Shown: positions 1 to 8,875 of the stretch, in pieces | Layout: every line of letters begins with the position of its first letter | Position numbering within the stretch: position 1 is the first letter of the stretch | Origin: Paramoeba atlantica | Taxonomy: Eukaryota > Discosea | Reading direction: 5' to 3' | Length of the DNA stretch: 64,000 nucleotides | NCBI GenBank assembly: GCA_977017575.1 | Contig: CDRNVI010000044.1 | Span: forward strand, 682,001 to 746,000 | Notes under the pieces: model-generated | What the model was told of the DNA's origin: nothing | Databases searched by the model: none | The model's input: only the letters and a program-made list of their open reading frames with translations | Position numbers and translations under genes: made by a program

Positions 1-53
1 ACCAAGCTGTTCGAAATATAAAACCAATATAAGAGCAGAAATCATCAAAGAAA

Positions 54-905
54 TCACGAATCAGCTAAGGATTGTAATTGATGCGTGAATCGCCTGTGTT
101 TCCATTGATCTGCAGCGAAAGTTAACCAGTGATATACGGGCAGGTGATTTTTTTTTGAATCAATTTTCGAAGTTATCGGTAGTAAGCTTAGGGATTCACC
201 ATCAGTAATACTATCACTGCTATAGGCTTCTATATTGCTTGGATCTTGCTGGTGTTTATCTAGTGAGTGTGAATCATTCGATACGGAAGGCCTACATCGA
301 AGCTGGGCGCTCCATTTCTCGCGCGCGTTCACTCCCCCGCGAGCGAGGTCTACTTCTCTTCGGTACTCATCCCGTACCTGGCCCCCGCTCCATCCTCGTC
401 CCCAATATCTACCTTCGCTTCGTATGTCGCCTCCCCTATCAAAGTCTACCCGAATAGGCCGGTCGTCCATGATTGCCGGATTCAAACATACCAGTCTAAG
501 AAGTTCTGGAAAAAATCGATCTGGCATGTACCTATGTGAGGAATTTGAGCTTTGATCTAGCAAAATATGCCCAACGCGCAACATATCGAGAACACGTTCG
601 GCGTCGTCCCTAGTACGAAACTGAACAAAGCAAAATCCACAAGGCACGCGACTCTCTCGGTTTAAACCCATAATGATGTCCTGTACGTCGCCATGAAGTG
701 TGAAGTAGGTCCACAGCTGCGTTTCGGTCGTCCATTGGGAGAGGTTTCCGACGTAGATTGTGGTGCTGGCGTCACGCTCTTCGCTATACTGAGACAGCAA
801 AGCGGAAGGATCTGCACCCCACTGAGACATGACTCGGCGGTCGACGTATTGTGGCCGAAACCCATGTAATTGTGACCGACGATACGCCTCCATAAGAACC
901 GACAT
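54..905 (-). CDS. NCBP2: Nuclear cap-binding protein subunit 2 (CBP20)
   Basis: Small subunit of the nuclear cap-binding complex, which binds the 5' cap of nuclear RNA together with CBP80. The protein is 283 residues. An RRM shows RNP2 IYVGNL at about 50-55 and RNP1 CGFCFVQF at about 89-96. The CBP20-specific C-terminal cap-clamp follows: IRVDFDRG at about 151 and GRGWSGGQVRDEYR at about 169-182, close to the canonical animal and plant sequence. Between RRM alpha-2 and the last strand (about 112-146) sits an extra stretch of roughly 33 residues that the usual family lacks. The C-terminal 90 residues are serine-rich and unrecognised, so the protein is much longer than the usual 150-160 residues. 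The ATG at 905 is followed by MSVLMEAYRRSQ; a pyrimidine-rich stretch lies upstream on the coding strand. Identity is firm; the insert and tail are direct observations. Confidence 0.93.
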   Translation of the reverse strand: MSVLMEAYRRSQLHGFRPQYVDRRVMSQWGADPSALLSQYSEERDASTTIYVGNLSQWTTETQLWTYFTLHGDVQDIIMGLNRESRVPCGFCFVQFRTRDDAERVLDMLRVGHILLDQSSNSSHRYMPDRFFPELLRLVCLNPAIMDDRPIRVDFDRGGDIRSEGRYWGRGWSGGQVRDEYRREVDLARGGVNAREKWSAQLRCRPSVSNDSHSLDKHQQDPSNIEAYSSDSITDGESLSLLPITSKIDSKKNHLPVYHWLTFAADQWKHRRFTHQLQSLADS

Positions 906-1033
906 ATGAAAAACAATGAATATTATTTGAACAAATTAAATAGAAAGACGCTTCGAAAACTATAAGGGCACCGTATACCCCCCAGTATATTAAGTAACTT
1001 CTATGTCCTTTAGCCCTCCCCCCCTTTTTTTTT

Positions 1034-1071
1034 TGTTGAAAACTACCTCTGCGTTTAACGAAGAGAGTAAA
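1034..1071. repeat. R1 foldback family, single arm
   Basis: One arm of the R1 foldback repeat (full copies near 8773, 9076 and 31478). It reads GTTGAAAACTACCTCTGCG followed by TTTAACGAAGAGAGTAAA, and no second arm is visible nearby. The rest of 906-1424 is AT-rich and shows no gene. Confidence 0.6.
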
Positions 1072-1424
1072 ACAGAACAGTTTACCAAAGGACCAAGAAT
1101 AATCTGTTTTTGAGGTGAAAAATCGGGCGAAAAACACCCTTGGTTATCCTGCACTCAAACTGTACCCAAAAATGACCTTTTTTCACTTTTTAGAAAAGAA
1201 AATTGTTAAAAACTGTTTTTTTCAATTCGTTAGCGATATTTGAGCCACATATTACCAATTTTTTTATTCCATTCGTCTATCATGGACTGCTCCTCGTGTA
1301 CCACATTTGCTTGCTTGCCGTTTGTTACGTCGATTTTGCAAATAACGGCCGAAAATATGGAGTTTTGGCTGAAGAACGAATTTTTCGGAGAACGTACGCC
1401 ATGCTTTCGCTGTGGAGTAAACCA

Positions 1425-2836
1425 CCGTCCGGGTTATTATACCTAGGGACACCTATTGTACCTCCTAGGTATAATAAGTGTCCCCAGGGTCCTTATTATA
1501 CCTCCCCCCTACCGCATCATTTTTATCAATTTTTCTGATTTCCCCCCTGATTTATGCCACAAAGACGGGATTACGGACGATCGCCCTAACATACATTAAC
1601 ACCCCGAAAGGGTTAATTAAACCCTAACACTCCGAAGGGGTTAATTCTTCGCCTGGACACGTAAAAGCATGCTGGTGCACGCTCTTTGTTGTCGACTACG
1701 AAGCAACACAATCTTTTCCCCTCAATGCGCGTAAATTTCAGTGTTGCGTTTGATGAGGAAAACAAGAAATCAGATTCACATTGTCAAGAGTTTTGACCAG
1801 TTGGGGTACAGTAACCACGAAAATATACAGGGGGGTGCACGAAAATATGGGGGGGTCAAAATTCTTATAACTCGGCCAATTTTGGAAAATAATAGCGCAT
1901 TCGAGATCTCTCACAGAGTTACGTGTCATGTGATATTACGTTTTACGTAGTTTCCAGGTATATGCATTCTCCTGAATACCGTAAAAAGGGCAACTGCAAG
2001 TTTCTTTTTCTGGTAAAAAGAAAGTTAGTATCCACAATTTCCACCTTTTCTCTCCAACACAATTTTCACACGCGTTGGAACACTCTTTAAAGTCCTCAAA
2101 AATACATCGTATTACGCCCCTTTTAATTTTTCGACCCCAGAAGCGATCGCTCGTCTCAAATCTGTACGATTCGTTGGACAAAGCGAGTTTTTATGCTCGT
2201 CCATATCAGAATCGAGAATTTTTTAACCAAGAGTATCCTCCGAGCTGCTTTAAGTTGCCCACAAGGCGAATAACAAAATCTACTCCGTTTCTGCACCTTT
2301 TTATTATTCGAATATAACCTTTTCTGGGGCATAGTACTGTATTAGACTCAAAAACGTCGATAAATTCACAAAAAAAGCATTTTTTTCAAAAAACTGCAGA
2401 ATTTTGCACTTTGAAAAATCATGATTTTTTTAATTTTTTAATAAATTTAAAAATGCGGGAAACGCATTATCACATGACACGTAACTCTGTGAGAGCTCTC
2501 GAATGCGCTATTATTTCCCCAAATTGGGCGAGTTATAAGAATTTTGACCCCCCCCATATTTTCGTGCACCCCCCTGTATGTATTCATGACATTCATGTTC
2601 TTTTACCCCTGAAAGGGCAAGAAAATAACCCCCCCACACTCGCGCACGTTTCCCCACGCGCAATAGGAAAACTTGCAAATGGATCATAACATGTTGTGGG
2701 CAATACGAAAAAGAACGCGCCGCGAAGTGGCGCGAATTTTTTTTACCCTTTTTGCAAAGCAAAGTTATTATACCTAGGGACACTTATTATACCTAGGGAC
2801 ACTTATTATACCTCCTAGGTATAATAACCCGGACGG
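1425..2836. mobile_element. TA-type non-autonomous DNA element E1
   Basis: A 1.4-kb element bounded by inverted repeats that begin CCGTCCGGGTTATTATACCT at 1425 and end in the reverse complement at 2836. Subterminal copies of TTATTATACCTAGGGACA recur inside both ends. The right flank is TA and the left flank CA, so a TA target duplication with one change is likely. No transposase frame is visible. A second element (1828..2576) is nested inside. The ends resemble the other TA-flanked elements of this window in opening with CCGT. Confidence 0.65.
1828..2576. mobile_element. Tc1/mariner-type MITE E7, nested in E1
   Basis: A 749-bp element with long inverted repeats of about 110 bp. The ends read CAGGGGGGTGCACGAAAATA (left) and its reverse complement (right), each flanked by TA (1826-1827 and 2577-2578). 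The arms include GCGCATTCGAGATCTCTCAC and the matching GTGAGAGCTCTCGAATGCGC. The outer end closely resembles that of the transposase-bearing element at 14384, which opens CAGGGGGGGCCACGAAAACT. It therefore looks like a non-autonomous relative mobilised by the same type of enzyme. No coding capacity is seen between the arms. Confidence 0.75.
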
Positions 2837-2869
2837 TAGTTCACCCTCGGAAGACCATTTCATTTCACT

Positions 2870-3190
2870 TTCAGTGCCGGCAGAGCATCTTCCTGTCGTA
2901 CGACGACTGTTATCAGCGGCCATTACAGCGCATTCAACGCCGGTCGTACGCGGGGATTCGGCCTATGGCCACGCCGCGTGGTCCTCAAGGGAGGTCCTGC
3001 AGCGCCTGGGGGGGTGAAGGGGGCACTGGACTTCAACTGCGGGGAGCGTCGTTGAGAGGCTCTCCCCGGCGTCCATCCAGAGGGGGCATTCGGCGCGTCT
3101 GACGCGCTGCACGTGAGCGCGAAGCGGTGGCCCCTCTTTAACGGAAAGATGAGTTTCCGGCCCCAGCGCCAGCCGGAAACGGACATACAT
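2870..3190. other. GC-rich island, identity unknown
   Basis: About 320 bp that are much richer in G and C than the surrounding AT-rich spacer. Short frames exist on both strands but none resembles a known family. It could be a scrap of LINE coding sequence, since the two LINE fragments in this window are equally GC-rich, but I see no reverse-transcriptase motif. Confidence 0.3.
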
Positions 3191-3249
3191 AAAAGGTTAA
3201 GAATATGCCCGTTTCCCGGAAAAAAAAGGATGAACTAGGGAAAATGTAC

Positions 3250-3288
3250 CAACAAGGTACAGAAACTGTATCTTTATTCAATGTTTCA
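3250..3288 (-). ncRNA. Spliced-leader-exon-like sequence (orphan or relic)
   Basis: Read on the minus strand, the segment ends ACAGTTTCTGTACCTTGTTG and is followed at once by GTACAT, a GT donor. From memory, the conserved 3' half of kinetoplastid spliced-leader exons is CAGTTTCTGTACTTTATTG, so 17 of 19 positions agree, including an unbroken 12-mer. The 5' half (AACATTGAATAAAGAT) does not match the usual AACTAACGC start. About 20 nt after the donor is a run of eight T, which is too early for a normal SL RNA intron, and I see no Sm-site motif. It may be a diverged orphan SL gene, a retroposed fragment or coincidence. No second copy is visible in the window. Confidence 0.35.
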
Positions 3289-3784
3289 AAAGACTTGCAG
3301 GCAGATCGAAATGCCTTCCGAAAGTTTCCGGAATTTGGTCACCTGTTTCCTCTAAACTGTAATATTGAAACAAATTTCGCGTTTGGCTCCTTGTAGGCCA
3401 AGGTAACCACCCAATCAACATAGCAATGCAAGCTCGTCGACGCATTCGTTCGATTTATAAGGAAGTTCCTGAAATTCAGCACATTTTTGGCATTTTACGT
3501 GGACCACATACCGTAGACCCCCCCAGTAATCGATTTTGTAGAATCGATTTTGTAGTAGAATCGATTTTGGGGCGAAATGGCCAAATCCTTATTACTGGGG
3601 GGGGTATGCTTTTTGGGTGAGAAAGGACTTTTTTTTTGCAAATAATTGGGGGGAAGAGTACGAATTCTAACTTTTCTTTTATACTACTACGACTTTCCTA
3701 CTTCATTTCTTAACATTCCCGTATCTTACTCACTTTTTCCCCTTAACGCGTTTCCACCTACCCGCTTTCCCGTTAACGACTTTC

Positions 3785-3925
3785 CACTTATTCACTTTCC
3801 CTTTCCCACTTTCCCTTTACCCACTTTCCCTTTACCCACGTTCCCTTTACCCACTTTCCCTTTACCCACTTTCCCTTTACCCACTTTCCCTTTACCCACT
3901 TTCCCTTTACCCGTTTTCCGCTTAA
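3785..3925. repeat. 15-bp minisatellite (CCACTTTCCCTTTAC)
   Basis: About eight tandem units of CCACTTTCCCTTTAC, with one unit carrying ACG in place of ACT. The flanks out to about 3720 and 3960 are looser variants of the same pyrimidine-rich motif. The tract is open in a frame that would read TFPLP repeats, but this is a by-product of the 15-bp period rather than a gene. It lies inside element E2. Confidence 0.85.
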
Positions 3926-4159
3926 CTTTTTCCCCTACCCCCTGTCTCCTTTTCCACTTCCCCACGACCTCCAAATCATTCGCGCAAGAAGATCACTAAG
4001 CAAGGTGCAGATCGCCGGGTCCGGAAACAACTTCGAAACCCACCTACCTCGCACTTTGTTTTACTCACTTTCCTACTTTCCCCTACCCAACTTTTCAACT
4101 TTTCAGGGAGGGTATGGTCTCCCTCAGCTTCGTTTCACCCGGACTGCAGGTGGCTCCCC

Positions 4160-4630
4160 AACCATTCGCGCGTTCCGGACCGGGTTCTTCGACCTTTACA
4201 CGGCCTGACTTGTGAACCCTTTCCTTGTTATACGGGAGGGCGCAGGCGCGGGCCTGTGTCGACAGCGACACGGTCACGAAACAGGATGCTGGCCGACGGG
4301 GAGGAGATTCACTACCCGTGTACTACCTCACTTGGGGTACCTAGCCCTCGCGAGCTAGGCGTGAGCATAGACTCTGTCGGCCCGACCAGCACCCGTCCTG
4401 CATACCATGGCGTCTCGCTCAGGAGTTCTGAGCCCGGATGGCCTTACTGCCCTTCCAGGGGCGTTTTTTATTTGCAAGCAATCAAATTAGCAATTTCATG
4501 TTTTGGAGCCCAAAACTAGCAATTCGATCTCCCGTAAGTATAAGAACAATAATAATAAAAATAAGCAATCCAGGCCCAATCCATTCGCGCGTTCCGGACC
4601 GGGTCTTTCGACCTCTCCACGGCCTGACTT
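4160..4630 (+). repeat. Duplicated GC-rich segment inside E2
   Basis: Two direct copies of about 52 bp, at roughly 4160-4212 and 4579-4630, each containing CATTCGCGCGTTCCGGACCG and ending in ACGGCCTGACTT. They are about 420 bp apart. The unit matches nothing I recognise; it may be captured sequence carried within E2. Confidence 0.6.
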
Positions 4631-4846
4631 TTTTTTTGTTCATGAGCGCGTTGATTTTCAGCCCGTCCAACCCCGCAACCGCGCCATTCGCTCCCTCGCA
4701 ACCGCCCTCACCCCGCCCAAACACCCCCTCCCCGCTCCAACGACCCTCCCGAGCCAAATCCTTGTTACTGGGGGTCAGCCGAAAAAGGGCCAAATCCTTG
4801 TTACTGGGGGGGTCTATTACTGGGGGGTCTACGGTAGTATGTCATA

Positions 4847-5456
4847 CTGTGCCCCCCCCTATAATACGGACAGATTTTTGGACTTTGTCCGTATTAAAGG
4901 GGAGGGGTACTAAAGATGAGAAAATGATTGATGAGAGTTTCTTTTGATGCAATTGGTGAAAGAGGGCGATCTGTAGGGAAAGTAAATTTTACGAGCACAA
5001 ACCAGACTAAAGCGGACGAGGGAGATACTCAATCACAGTCCGGTTTAACATTCCGGGGGGAATGTTAAGTCGTGCTGAGCCACGAGTATGTATTCTTAAG
5101 GAAGAGCATTGGTTACGATAGAAAGTGCCGCGGTAAAACTTATTTTTTGGAACCTCTTATGACGGCCGCACATGGGCGCACCGCAAACCAGGTTTTTAAA
5201 GTCTTATACGGTATCACTTCTGTAGCCGGCTACAGATCTCAACGTAGGACGGACTTGGGGCAAAAGCGACCACTCGGCTGACAAACATCCCTTTGAGTCG
5301 TGCTCTCGAACAATGAAAATCGAAAAAAAGAAAATAAAATGTAAATCGAAACCATATATCGAAAATTTTCGAATTTCTTTCCAAAACAAATTTCAAAAAA
5401 ATCCGTATTAAAGGTGGGGGGATCAGGGGGGTCCGTATTAAAGGGGGGGGTCACAG
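4847..5456. mobile_element. TA-type C-tract element E4
   Basis: A 610-bp element bounded by CTGTGCCCCCCCCTATAATA on the left and the matching reverse complement (TTAAAGGGGGGGGTCACAG) on the right, with TA on both sides (4845-4846 and 5457-5458). Just inside the left end is a hairpin pairing AATACGGACA with TGTCCGTATT, and TCCGTATTAAAGG recurs near the right end. No convincing coding frame. It abuts E2 on its left and a broken transposase on its right, so both elements may have landed in the 5' part of that transposon. Confidence 0.7.
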
Positions 5457-5463
5457 TACCCTA

Positions 5464-5978
5464 ATGAAGTACGTGATGGTGGACGAAACTTATATCGGAA
5501 AGAGGTTGCATCACCGCGGGAGGCAAACTCGCAAACACAAGCTCTGGTTCATGACAGCCACAGAAGTCGACCTAAATACAGGAAGGTCTGTTCAAACGTA
5601 CTGGGAGGCAACTTTGCGATGCACACGATTCCGTTGTCACGATTTCGTCCGATCTGTGATAGATGGACGAAATGCCATGTGATCACTGATGAGTGGAGAG
5701 CATATCGGAGCAGAGATTCCTTTTGCCGCGATTCCAATATTTGCCATGCCGATGCGGTTTCTCGAGAACGCTCTCCCCACGTAAACATTCATATAAACAA
5801 AGCAGAGTCGTCTCATTCTAGTATTAAAGGACATTGCAAGCGCTTTTTCCACAAATGGGGAAGCAGTTTGGAGACATGCCAAGCACGGGCACAATTCTTG
5901 TGCACGGTTTTCTTTAAGACAACAATTGAAAAACGCTTTCAAAAACTAATGACCGTTATGGCGAGGCACTCATCTTAA
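5464..5978 (+). pseudogene. IS1595/ISXO2-like (Merlin-type) transposase, broken
   Basis: The DDE half of an ISXO2/Merlin-type transposase. The first frame opens MKYVMVDETYIGKRL, where VDETYIG is the first catalytic Asp motif of the family. A frame change near 5620-5680 leads into a second frame with HVITDEWRAY (second Asp) and HINKAESSHSSIKGH (the HxN..E motif carrying the third acidic residue). The stretch ends at a TAA at 5976. The N-terminal DNA-binding part is missing, since the recognisable sequence starts directly after element E4. It is on the plus strand, opposite to the host genes. At least one frameshift makes it non-functional as a single protein. Confidence 0.7.
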
Positions 5979-5996
5979 AATAGCGAAAATCACGAA

Positions 5997-6318
5997 ATGG
6001 ATTCTGATGATTCATGTTCAAGTGATGCAGAATCAGAAACTTGCAGTGATGATAGCTCTGCGTCTGAAGATATGCCGACCACCAGATTGGGCAGAGCAGT
6101 TGTTGAGCATATCCGATTGAGACGGAGGTACGGAAGGGACGAAACTGGGCAATATACATGGTAAGTACATGGTACAAGGTGCACCTGACCGTCACTATAC
6201 GATTTATACTGGTCCTAATGGCACTCAGTGCACGTGCCCAGATGGACGTCGAGGCAATCGATGCAAACATATTTATTTCGTCTTAATGAAGGAACTTCGA
6301 CTTGATGAAAATCAGTGA
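5997..6318 (+). pseudogene. Acidic linker plus SWIM zinc-finger remnant
   Basis: Eighteen bases after the transposase stop, and in the same frame, comes an acidic stretch (MDSDDSCSSDAESETCSDD) of about 50 residues ending at a TAA near 6162. A different frame (ATG at 6169, stop at 6316) then encodes 49 residues with CTCPDGRRGNRCKHIYFVL, a clear SWIM zinc finger (CxC...CxH). SWIM fingers bind DNA or protein and occur in MULE transposases and in SWIM-RING ligases. Here it may be the C-terminus of the broken transposase or a separate captured fragment. An 11-bp direct repeat (TACATGGTAAG/TACATGGTAC) sits at the frame change. Confidence 0.5.
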
Positions 6319-6422
6319 TTTTCATTTTAAATCACCCAGTTCTACCAAAATCCGAGTTTACTACTATTTATATACATGTAGCAGTTAGTGTTCTTAGGAT
6401 TTTCCGACGGATGAGAAAAAGT

Positions 6423-6560
6423 TCCAAACAGGCGAAGCTCGTCCAGAAAGGCTCGAAAAACATGAAGAATGATCAGAAAACGATTAGTTTTGACAGAAAT
6501 ATGATATTTATCCTGAAATGGCAATATTTAAATAAGTACGTTTGTGGGGCTTTTATTTAA
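6423..6560 (+). repeat. Dispersed repeat R3, copy 1
   Basis: About 135 bp beginning AAACAGGCGAAGCTCGTC and ending near GGCAATATTTAAATAAG plus GGGCTTTTA. An inverted copy lies at about 48664-48785, over 42 kb away, matching along nearly the whole length with scattered differences. No reading frame or end repeats that would identify it. Confidence 0.65.
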
Positions 6561-6669
6561 AGGGACTTAAAGTGACAGTATTTAAAAAACCTTTTCATCA
6601 TGCAGCAATCATCACGGGAAGCGATCCTCAGATAAAAACTCAAGAATCTTAAACGTATGTACCCATGTA

Positions 6670-8811
6670 CTAATGCTTATTGCATAGTTCCCATTGCTTC
6701 CAGCATGTATCACAATATGTCCGATAATCAAGATTTACTTTACTAGTAAACCAAACTTGCCGAACTTTCCTACCACATTCATTGCAAGTGGGATAATAGT
6801 GTTTGGGTTCAAATAATTTCCCTCGCTTCAGCGCGGGAAAAATGGCGTGGACGTGATTCTCCCGAACAGTGCAGTGCTCAGAAAGATGCTTTCTTAGGAA
6901 TGACTCTAATGAACTATGGTATCGATGTACCACGATCCAGCTATCGTATACTTTTGTAGCTAATTCACGACGTAATATCTTCAGAGGAACGTGTTCAGGA
7001 TATTGGCTGTAGATAAATTCTCGACACGTGCGCTGTACCTGTTCAACACAACACTGCTTTGATTTCTCAGGTTTCTTCTGAAAAACAAGTGAGTCCCGTA
7101 TCGCAGCTTTCGTTTCAAGAGAATTAAATATGCGTTCTATACATTCTTCCTCCTTAAGTAGAGTACGAAGATAATTTAAATCTTTTTTGGCAGTACGGAA
7201 AAGTTCTTTTGCAATCGAGGTCTTGTCGGGATTCATACGCCACGCCAGGTTAGACGTACTCTCGTATGGATTTTGTATACACATACAAAACCATTCATCT
7301 GAAGCATTGCAGTTCTTTTCATCACCCAAATCGCACCACGCTAGTTCCCTTTTGCTAAGACTCGAAGATTGAACCAAATTTACAACATTTTGATCCCAAT
7401 CGAATTCTTCATAGAATTCGAAGAAGCCGTATATAAGAGTGCCCAGGGAAGGCTCAGTACAACCTGCGAAGCAATCGTCAAAATATTTCTTTACATTTAA
7501 AGATTCATACAGTGAACCCCAATTTGTTTTAGCCTCAGAAGATGCGATGCTCTGTGCGCAGATAAATTCGGCAACATCGCATTGTATAAGAAAAAATATC
7601 CAGAGAAGCACCATGGCAAAGGAATTTAAAAAGCCATTTCGAGAGTCACTAAGCCCACTATTTTTACCCCATCGCTTTATTATGAAGGCCCCTGCTCGAA
7701 ATAGGTCGTTTTGCATGAGGTATGCACGTATCAAATTAGAATTACGAATTCCAGATGCACGAAATGATACGTCGAAATCAAATTTGCAAAGTTCGGGAAC
7801 ATGCATACAGTGTAATTCCGCATTCAAAGGCTTGATAAGGGATTTAAATTTCTTAAATGCATCATTCCGTTCAAAATCAAGAATGCTCTTTTCTTGATTT
7901 TCTTGATTTTGCGCTTTCTGCTTCGTAACACAAAGGCTCATAAATCGTTCTTCGCATGACTTCAACTCTTGAGTACTGTCATTGCAGTTTTTCTCTACGT
8001 GTATCCCACAATTATAACCTGGAGTAAATTTCGAAAAAAGGACATAGAAGTTAAGAGCCGCACTAAAGTTGACAAACGTAACCTCGATAAGGGAATCTTT
8101 AATTTGTATAGCATTGTAACCGCTGAATGACGCGATCATGACTTTTGGAATATTTTGTTCATATTCTAAGGAAACCGAGATTTGCTTTTGCTTGCTAGGA
8201 CGAAAGCTCTGGCGATGAGCGCGGTCTTTCCTTACATGACGAATGACAGGAACTGTAGTCTGCTGTACTTTTTTTATACAAGTCCGGCGAATGCCGATGT
8301 CAACCAGCAATCTCCACATACTATCAAGAAGCGCACCTTCTTTGGAGAAATCCGTTGGAGAAATCGAAAAATTTTCATATGTGCAAGCAAAATCTACGTC
8401 ACACAAACCATCCCAAAATCCAAAGTACAGAGTACTGCCGAAAATTAATACGTTTGGATGCATAAATGTGTTGTGGGCAGCGCCTGCAAAGCAAATCTCA
8501 ATTTGGTTCCTTCCTTCACAAATAATATTCCACATATCCGATCCTGCATCGCAACCTAAAATGCTATCCCAACAATAGAGACTTAGAAGTCGATCCTCCC
8601 CTTTGTTTGAGGACTGCCACATTCCGAAAGGTGGGTCTGCAGGAATTCTCCTAGCAATTCTCCTTTCAAGCGATAAAGAATACTCAATGAAAGTCGAAAA
8701 CTGTTCTACTCTGAATCTTTGTAGGATACATCTCTTAGGATGTATTCTTAGGAGGAAGATATAAATTTCTTTTTTAGTCGCTTCGTTAAACGCGGTGGTT
8801 GTTTTCAACAT
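6670..8811 (-). CDS. TUTase / non-canonical poly(A) polymerase family nucleotidyltransferase
   Basis: A DNA-polymerase-beta-type terminal nucleotidyltransferase of about 713 residues, probably adding U or A to RNA 3' ends, as do kinetoplastid TUTases. With the ATG at 8811, the GS motif (FGSTLYFGFWDG) lies near 125 and the first two catalytic Asp in CDVDF near 138 and 140. The third is in KFDFDVSF near 345-347. The central domain continues with IRNSNLIRAYL and GFLNSFAMVLLW. The spacing of about 200 residues between the second and third Asp leaves room for an inserted middle domain, as in RET1/RET2. The C-terminus has a four-cysteine zinc ribbon (CNEC about 676, CDTC about 700). The first codons fall inside an R1 foldback repeat, so the original 5' end may have been replaced; Met at 8622 is an alternative start. 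Whether it is mitochondrial (editing) or cytosolic cannot be told. Confidence 0.82.
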   Translation of the reverse strand: MLKTTTAFNEATKKEIYIFLLRIHPKRCILQRFRVEQFSTFIEYSLSLERRIARRIPADPPFGMWQSSNKGEDRLLSLYCWDSILGCDAGSDMWNIICEGRNQIEICFAGAAHNTFMHPNVLIFGSTLYFGFWDGLCDVDFACTYENFSISPTDFSKEGALLDSMWRLLVDIGIRRTCIKKVQQTTVPVIRHVRKDRAHRQSFRPSKQKQISVSLEYEQNIPKVMIASFSGYNAIQIKDSLIEVTFVNFSAALNFYVLFSKFTPGYNCGIHVEKNCNDSTQELKSCEERFMSLCVTKQKAQNQENQEKSILDFERNDAFKKFKSLIKPLNAELHCMHVPELCKFDFDVSFRASGIRNSNLIRAYLMQNDLFRAGAFIIKRWGKNSGLSDSRNGFLNSFAMVLLWIFFLIQCDVAEFICAQSIASSEAKTNWGSLYESLNVKKYFDDCFAGCTEPSLGTLIYGFFEFYEEFDWDQNVVNLVQSSSLSKRELAWCDLGDEKNCNASDEWFCMCIQNPYESTSNLAWRMNPDKTSIAKELFRTAKKDLNYLRTLLKEEECIERIFNSLETKAAIRDSLVFQKKPEKSKQCCVEQVQRTCREFIYSQYPEHVPLKILRRELATKVYDSWIVVHRYHSSLESFLRKHLSEHCTVRENHVHAIFPALKRGKLFEPKHYYPTCNECGRKVRQVWFTSKVNLDYRTYCDTCWKQWELCNKH

Positions 8812-8875
8812 AGAAGTCACTAATGCTGAACGGTTCGCGTTGAAAACTACCTCGGCGTTTAACGAAGCGACTAAA
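8773..8875. repeat. R1 foldback element, copy A
   Basis: A 103-bp hairpin: TTTAGTCGCTTCGTTAAACG on the left pairs with CGTTTAACGAAGCGACTAAA on the right, continuing inward through GGTGGTTGTTTTCAAC and GTTGAAAACTACC. The loop is about 30 bp. It overlaps the first codons of the TUTase gene. Sister copies are at 9076..9183 and 31478..31586, with one arm at 1034..1071. Confidence 0.85.

Larger units (their letters stand above)
3511..4834. mobile_element. TA-type C-tract element E2
   Basis: A 1324-bp element whose ends read CCGTAGACCCCCCCAGTAAT on the left and the near-perfect reverse complement on the right, flanked by TA at 3509-3510 and 4835-4836. Both ends carry subterminal repeats: the left forms a stem between CCCCCCCAGTAAT and ATTACTGGGGGGG, and the right has two copies of CCAAATCCTTGTTACTGGGG. 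The interior holds a TTTCCC minisatellite and a duplicated GC-rich segment, with no transposase frame. It stops only 10 bp before the next element (E4). Confidence 0.7.

Noticed and set aside
2923-3190. Minus-strand frames in the GC-rich island
   Set aside because: Several frames are open at once, as expected from high GC; none shows a recognisable motif.
3205-3396. Plus-strand 63-residue frame covering the SL-like segment (MPVSRKKKDELGK...)
   Set aside because: It resembles a transposase N-terminus only vaguely and no continuation was found; kept as an alternative explanation for the SL-like match, not as a gene.
3646-3999. TFPLP-repeat protein on the plus strand
   Set aside because: The frame is open only because the 15-bp minisatellite is a multiple of three; both strands are open there.
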